From NCBI GenBank assembly GCA_007376345.1, contig VMGA01000005.1, forward strand, positions 1 through 42,957: a stretch of DNA of 42,957 nt, given 5' to 3'. The translations under genes and the position numbers were made by a program. A model generated the notes under the pieces. The model saw only the letters and a program-made list of their open reading frames with translations. It had not been told where the DNA came from and did no database searches. Shown piece after piece: positions 39,594-42,957 of this stretch (within the stretch, counting starts at the first letter, position 1; each line of letters starts with the position of its first letter). The DNA comes from Microgenomates group bacterium Gr01-1014_16 (GTDB taxonomy: Bacteria > Patescibacteriota > Microgenomatia > CAZETR01 > Amesbacteraceae).

Positions 39594-40913
39594 ATGACGC
39601 AAAAAAAGGCTTTGGAGATAATGCTGGCCGGAAACAATGTTTTTTTGACCGGGGCGGCAGGGAGCGGGAAGACGTATGTTTTGAAAGAATTTATTAAAAA
39701 ATCCAAGACAAAAGATAAAAAGGTGGCCATTACTGCATCGACCGGAATCGCCGCTACTCATTTGGGCGGGATGACTATTCATTCCTGGTCAGGAATCGGC
39801 GTTAAAAACTCACTGGAGGAAATAAATCTCAAATCTATGGCCACCCGACTCAAACTGGCCAGCCGGATTTGTTCGGCGGACATTTTGATTATTGACGAAA
39901 TTTCCATGTTGGCCGCTCAACAGCTGGCAATGGTGGACAGCGTGTGCCGGACGATTCGGGAATCCGCTCTGCCGTTTGGCGGACTGCAGGTGGTTTTGTG
40001 CGGGGACTTTTTTCAGTTGCCACCGGTTTCCCGGGATAACCAGCCGGCTGAATTTGCGTTTAAATCCGAAGCATGGCGCAACCTGATGCCGGACGTCTGC
40101 TATATCACTTATCAATACCGGCAGCAGGATGCCGACTATCTGCGGGTACTGAAGGCCATCCGATCCGGGGAAGTGACCCAGGAAGAGATAAATATTTTGG
40201 CCTCACGGCTGAACCGGCCGATAACCAGCAAGGTTAAACCACCTCGGTTGTTTGCGCACAACGCCCGAGCCGACGCCATTAATAATTTTGAGTTGGAACT
40301 ACTGGCTGGTGAGGCAAAAAGTTATCAAATGGCGGAAACCGGAAATGCCGATCTGGTCGAGCAGTTAATCCGCGGATGCCTAGCTCCGCAAGTACTTAAT
40401 CTGAAAGTTGGAGCCAAAGTGATGTTTGTGAAAAATAATCCCGGATCCGGATATATGAATGGCACTGTAGGTGAAGTAGTTGATATAGACGAGGATTATC
40501 CGGTGGTTTTGACTAAATCAGGCGATGAAATAATTGTCCAGCCGGAAAGCTGGGAAATCCGCGACGTGCGTGATGAAAACAAGATCCTGGCGTCTATCAG
40601 CCAAATACCATTGCGGCTGGCCTGGGCAATTACAATTCACAAAAGCCAGGGTATGAGTTTGGATATGGCAGAAATTAATTTGTCCGGAGCGTTTGCTTAT
40701 GGAATGGGTTATGTGGCTCTGTCCCGGGTAAGGTCGCTGTCTGGTCTAAATCTGACCGGCATCAATGAAATCGCCCTCCAAGTGGACCCGGAAATCATCG
40801 AGCTGGACCGCTATTGGCAAAAAATGTCCCAGAATTTGGAATCGAGTTTTCTTAGAGTTCCACCTTTGGCGATGCTCAATTTAAACCGAGGGTCAATAGT
40901 TCCGAGACGATGA
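39594..40913 (+). CDS. PIF1-like DNA helicase
   Basis: A 439-residue SF1B helicase. Motif I is FLTGAAGSGKTYVL (about 17-30). Ia is ITASTGIAATHLGGMTIHSWSGIG, II IIDEISML, III CGDFFQLPPV, then the ATYQYRQ-like ITYQYRQQDADYL, and V/VI TIHKSQGMSLD and GYVALSRVRSLSGL. PIF1-family enzymes move 5' to 3' on DNA and resolve G-quadruplex or stalled structures. It is a compact version without extra C-terminal domains. It is probably co-transcribed with the LUD gene. Confidence 0.9.
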   Translation: MTQKKALEIMLAGNNVFLTGAAGSGKTYVLKEFIKKSKTKDKKVAITASTGIAATHLGGMTIHSWSGIGVKNSLEEINLKSMATRLKLASRICSADILIIDEISMLAAQQLAMVDSVCRTIRESALPFGGLQVVLCGDFFQLPPVSRDNQPAEFAFKSEAWRNLMPDVCYITYQYRQQDADYLRVLKAIRSGEVTQEEINILASRLNRPITSKVKPPRLFAHNARADAINNFELELLAGEAKSYQMAETGNADLVEQLIRGCLAPQVLNLKVGAKVMFVKNNPGSGYMNGTVGEVVDIDEDYPVVLTKSGDEIIVQPESWEIRDVRDENKILASISQIPLRLAWAITIHKSQGMSLDMAEINLSGAFAYGMGYVALSRVRSLSGLNLTGINEIALQVDPEIIELDRYWQKMSQNLESSFLRVPPLAMLNLNRGSIVPRR

Positions 40914-40965
40914 TGAGCTTCACTGAAGTAATTTTACATGGAAAACCTGTGGTATACTTGTTCCG

Positions 40966-41157
40966 GTGGGAAAGCTTGATTTGACCAAGTTCAAGGTAAA
41001 AAATGGAAAGACATGGATGGCAGTTGACCCCAGAAGCAATCGGATAGTCGGACAGGCCAATAGTCTGGAGTCGGTTTTGACAGTAGCTAAGAAGGTAAAA
41101 GTGAATAATCCGACGGTGTTTAAAATCGGACCCTTCGCTTCTGCTTTTGTGGGGTGA
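40966..41157 (+). CDS. DUF5678-like small protein
   Basis: A 63-residue protein: KTWMAVDPRSNRIVGQANSLESVLTVAKKVKVNNPTVFKIGPFASAFVG fits the DUF5678 pattern 'kWVAid..t.eviasg.tl.evl..akk.g..np.i.kvpp....f.G'. Function is unknown. The start is a GTG 40966, about eight bases after TATACT, which suggests a leaderless mRNA from its own promoter. Confidence 0.7.
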   Translation: MGKLDLTKFKVKNGKTWMAVDPRSNRIVGQANSLESVLTVAKKVKVNNPTVFKIGPFASAFVG

Positions 41158-41211
41158 CTGCGAATTTGAACTTGAATTAGCTATGTTGATTAAATGGGAG
41201 GTGCGAAGCTA

Positions 41212-41230
41212 TTCCACCTTAAAGGTGGAA
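41212..41230. repeat. 19-bp palindrome before mltG
   Basis: Arms TTCCACCTT and AAGGTGGAA are perfectly complementary around one base. It lies 55 bases past the DUF5678 stop and 36 bases before mltG. There is no T-run, so it is a repeat or protein site rather than a clear terminator. Confidence 0.5.
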
Positions 41231-41265
41231 AATTCAAGAATGACGAAGTGAAGTAAAATAATCAA

Positions 41266-42192
41266 ATGAAGAAATGGATAGTTATTGGATTGGTGCTGGG
41301 GTTTGGAGGGATGACGGGGTGGATGATGTTTGGGTCGGTGGGGTTTAAGGATGAGCCGGGGATATTTATTGTGCCGGAGAAGCAGGCGGGGTGGGAAGCG
41401 GCCAAGGAGCTGGCTAACCAGGGATTTATCCGTAGCCAGACGGGGTATTGGATTGCGTACGGGGGAAAGCCGATTGCTTCCGGCGGATACCGCCTCAATA
41501 AAAACATGAATTTGTGGCAGATTGTCAAAAAGTTATCAGGGCAGCCGGACCTAGTTTGGGTGACGATTTCCCATTGCCTGCGAAAAGAACAGACCGGGGA
41601 AATTTTGGCGGAGAAACTGGGATGGGACGGGGAGAAACTGGACAAGTGGAACGCGCAGGACAAAGAAGGACAGTTTTACCCGGACACATATCTGCTGCCT
41701 ATTGATGATCCGGTAGAGATAACGGCTCAGAGATTTTTTGACCGGTTCAATGAAAAGTTTGCACCGTTGGCAGACAAATATCTGGCGGAAAATATCTTGT
41801 GGACGACGGGGGTAAAAATCGCGTCTTTAATTGCCAGGGAGGCGGCGGGAACCTCTGACATGAAGCTAATTTCGGGGATCATCTGGAACCGGCTGAATTC
41901 CGGTATGCGGCTGCAGATCGACGCTACTATGCAGTACACCCGGGGAAAAGTGGACGGCAGATGGTGGGGAAGTATTGATTTGGCCGAAAAATCTAAAGAT
42001 TCTCCGTATAATACCTATTTATATAAGGGGCTGCCGCCCACGGCTATTTGCAGTCCAGGGATCGAGGCTATTGAAGCGGCAGTCACGCCGGCAGAAACGG
42101 AATGCCTGTTTTACCTGCACAATACTTCCGGGCAGATCCATTGCGCTAAAACTTACGAGGAACATATACAAAATATCCAGGATTATTTGTGA
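41266..42192 (+). CDS. mltG: Endolytic murein transglycosylase MltG
   Basis: A 308-residue YceG/MltG protein. After an N-terminal membrane anchor (about 5-22) comes the LysM-like region, then the catalytic domain: QFYPDTYLLP, the catalytic Glu in ASLIAREAAG (about 188-197), GMRLQIDATMQY, DSPYNTYLYKGLPPTAICSPG and AAVTPAETECLFYL. It cuts nascent glycan strands and sets their length. All catalytic-domain blocks are present; the N-terminal part is short. It converges on gene 42183-42803 with 10 bases overlap. Confidence 0.9.
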   Translation: MKKWIVIGLVLGFGGMTGWMMFGSVGFKDEPGIFIVPEKQAGWEAAKELANQGFIRSQTGYWIAYGGKPIASGGYRLNKNMNLWQIVKKLSGQPDLVWVTISHCLRKEQTGEILAEKLGWDGEKLDKWNAQDKEGQFYPDTYLLPIDDPVEITAQRFFDRFNEKFAPLADKYLAENILWTTGVKIASLIAREAAGTSDMKLISGIIWNRLNSGMRLQIDATMQYTRGKVDGRWWGSIDLAEKSKDSPYNTYLYKGLPPTAICSPGIEAIEAAVTPAETECLFYLHNTSGQIHCAKTYEEHIQNIQDYL

Positions 42193-42803
42193 CGCGGGGT
42201 TTTGCGGGGCGGCCAAGCGAGGCGGGAAAGGTTGGTAACATCGTAAAGGGCGGCGTGGGTGGCACCTGAATCAACGGGAAAATCAGAATACATCATGAAA
42301 GCTTCGACGTTATCCACTGCTCCCTTAATAACCGGCATACCGGAAGAAAAATGAGATTTATTGGGGGTCACGACAATTTGCCATTTGTGGTCGTCGTCTT
42401 GCCAATCCAACATCATGTCCTCGAAGAGTTTGCGCCGGATATCTGAAAATGAGGTGTGGGGACCGATCCAATAACGGGGATGGAGCTGCCAAAGACGGTT
42501 GAATTTGAGGGTGGCAATGTAAATTGATTTGACTTTCAAGTCTTTTTGGTTATCCTTGTTGACGAGGGCTTCGACTTCTTTAATGTGTTTTTCCATGTCA
42601 GGGCGAGCCTTAAAAGTCCGATCCAGGTCCAAAATTACACCCAGTTTTTTATCCGGAGTAATAATTGCCAGGGAGGCATGCAGAAAGGTATCCGGGTACT
42701 TGGGTTCCCAGGTAACCGATTTTTCTTGTGCCACGGAAAGTTGGGGGTCGTCAGATTGCATTATTTGAATAATAGCATTACAGCTTGGATGAAGTCTGTT
42801 CAA
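42183..42803 (-). CDS. Protein of unknown function
   Basis: A 206-residue protein that I do not recognise. It is mostly soluble: a strand-rich N-terminal half with GVILDLDRTFKARPDMEKHI and KVKSIYIATLKFNRLWQLHPRYWIGPHTSFSDIRRKLFEDMMLDWQDDDHKWQIVVTPN, and a C-terminal half with GAVDNVEAFMMYSDFPVDSGATHAALYDVTNLSRLAW. Several Trp/His/Asp-rich stretches hint at an enzyme or binding fold. ATG 42761 would give 192 residues and is as likely as 42803. No signal peptide or membrane segment is seen. Confidence 0.55.
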   Translation of the reverse strand: MNRLHPSCNAIIQIMQSDDPQLSVAQEKSVTWEPKYPDTFLHASLAIITPDKKLGVILDLDRTFKARPDMEKHIKEVEALVNKDNQKDLKVKSIYIATLKFNRLWQLHPRYWIGPHTSFSDIRRKLFEDMMLDWQDDDHKWQIVVTPNKSHFSSGMPVIKGAVDNVEAFMMYSDFPVDSGATHAALYDVTNLSRLAWPPRKTPRHK

Positions 42804-42957
42804 TAAACTCCTGAGAGGTTAGATGAGAAAGGGACAGTTCGAAAAATACTTCGTCGCCTTCAAATCCCGAGCAGGATTCCCTGCCACGCCGAAGGCGGGG
42901 TAGGGATGAATGCCGCAGCACTTTCGTCTAAAATGCTGGGGTGGAGTATAGATATTC
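42804..42957. other. Window edge without an assignable gene
   Basis: The stretch holds an imperfect inverted repeat around CCTGCCACGCC/GGCGGGGTAGG (about 42879-42903) and a minus-strand open frame ending FIEQTSSKL just before 42783. That frame passes through the repeat and is closed by a stop near 42927, so I do not call it as a gene. Confidence 0.4.

Noticed and set aside
1-42957. CRISPR array or rRNA genes
   Set aside because: No regularly spaced direct repeats and no rRNA-like stretches were found on reading through; only one tRNA gene folds convincingly.

Overview
The window looks like a chromosomal segment of a Candidate Phyla Radiation bacterium, most likely of the Microgenomates group. 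This is inferred from gene content: DUF5652- and DUF5678-like small proteins, a membrane-anchored MurF-like ligase, a LUD-domain protein, many short single-domain membrane proteins, tight ATGA overlaps and several leaderless starts. UGA is used as a stop, so the recoded CPR lineages are excluded. No species can be named from the sequence.

Layout. 1-4.6 kb: the end of a DEDDy-exonuclease-like gene, small membrane proteins, a zinc/manganese ABC importer operon (substrate-binding protein, ATPase, permease) behind a nested inverted repeat, and a lysozyme-like protein. 4.7-8.9 kb: an AT-rich accessory block with a RhuM/KilA-N pair, an EamA transporter, a MazG-like protein, and a Zeta-like P-loop protein paired with DUF2188. 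9-12.7 kb: a DEAD-box helicase with a structured leader, YCII, GIY-YIG, an acidic membrane protein, RidA, and a frameshifted membrane protein.

12.7-22.2 kb: an integrative element next to tRNA-Gln(CUG). A large serine recombinase lies at its right end. Its left end (12732-12804) and its right end (22085-22180) are the two halves of an attachment site that also occurs intact, inverted, at 20481-20643. The cargo is one tightly packed operon: a complete bacterial ThrRS with editing domain, a TylF-like methyltransferase (broken by a 1-base shift), a D-2-hydroxyacid-dehydrogenase-like protein with two Rossmann domains and no catalytic triad, a TauD-like 2-oxoglutarate oxygenase, a second, archaeal-type ThrRS without an editing domain, and an SDR reductase. 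I recognise no described pathway with this gene set; it is the best candidate for a new system. Production of a threonine-derived small molecule, with a ThrRS serving as immunity or as amino-acid activator, is an inference.

22.2-42.9 kb: housekeeping and accessory genes. They include two alpha/beta hydrolases, an ABC ATPase, an orphan receiver domain, a MurF-like ligase, D-Ala-D-Ala ligase and a GAF histidine kinase that clip each other at their junction, and three leucine-type enzymes (isopropylmalate-synthase-like, BCAT, and a fused isopropylmalate-dehydratase-like protein). Next come a Sua5-like protein, GlcG, a broken histidine phosphatase, an AbrB/PIN toxin-antitoxin pair with a repeat operator, a VIT transporter, PAP2, a DipZ-like protein with thioredoxin, LUD, a PIF1-like helicase and MltG. 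Several genes carry homopolymer frameshifts or short deletions; these could be real decay or assembly error.
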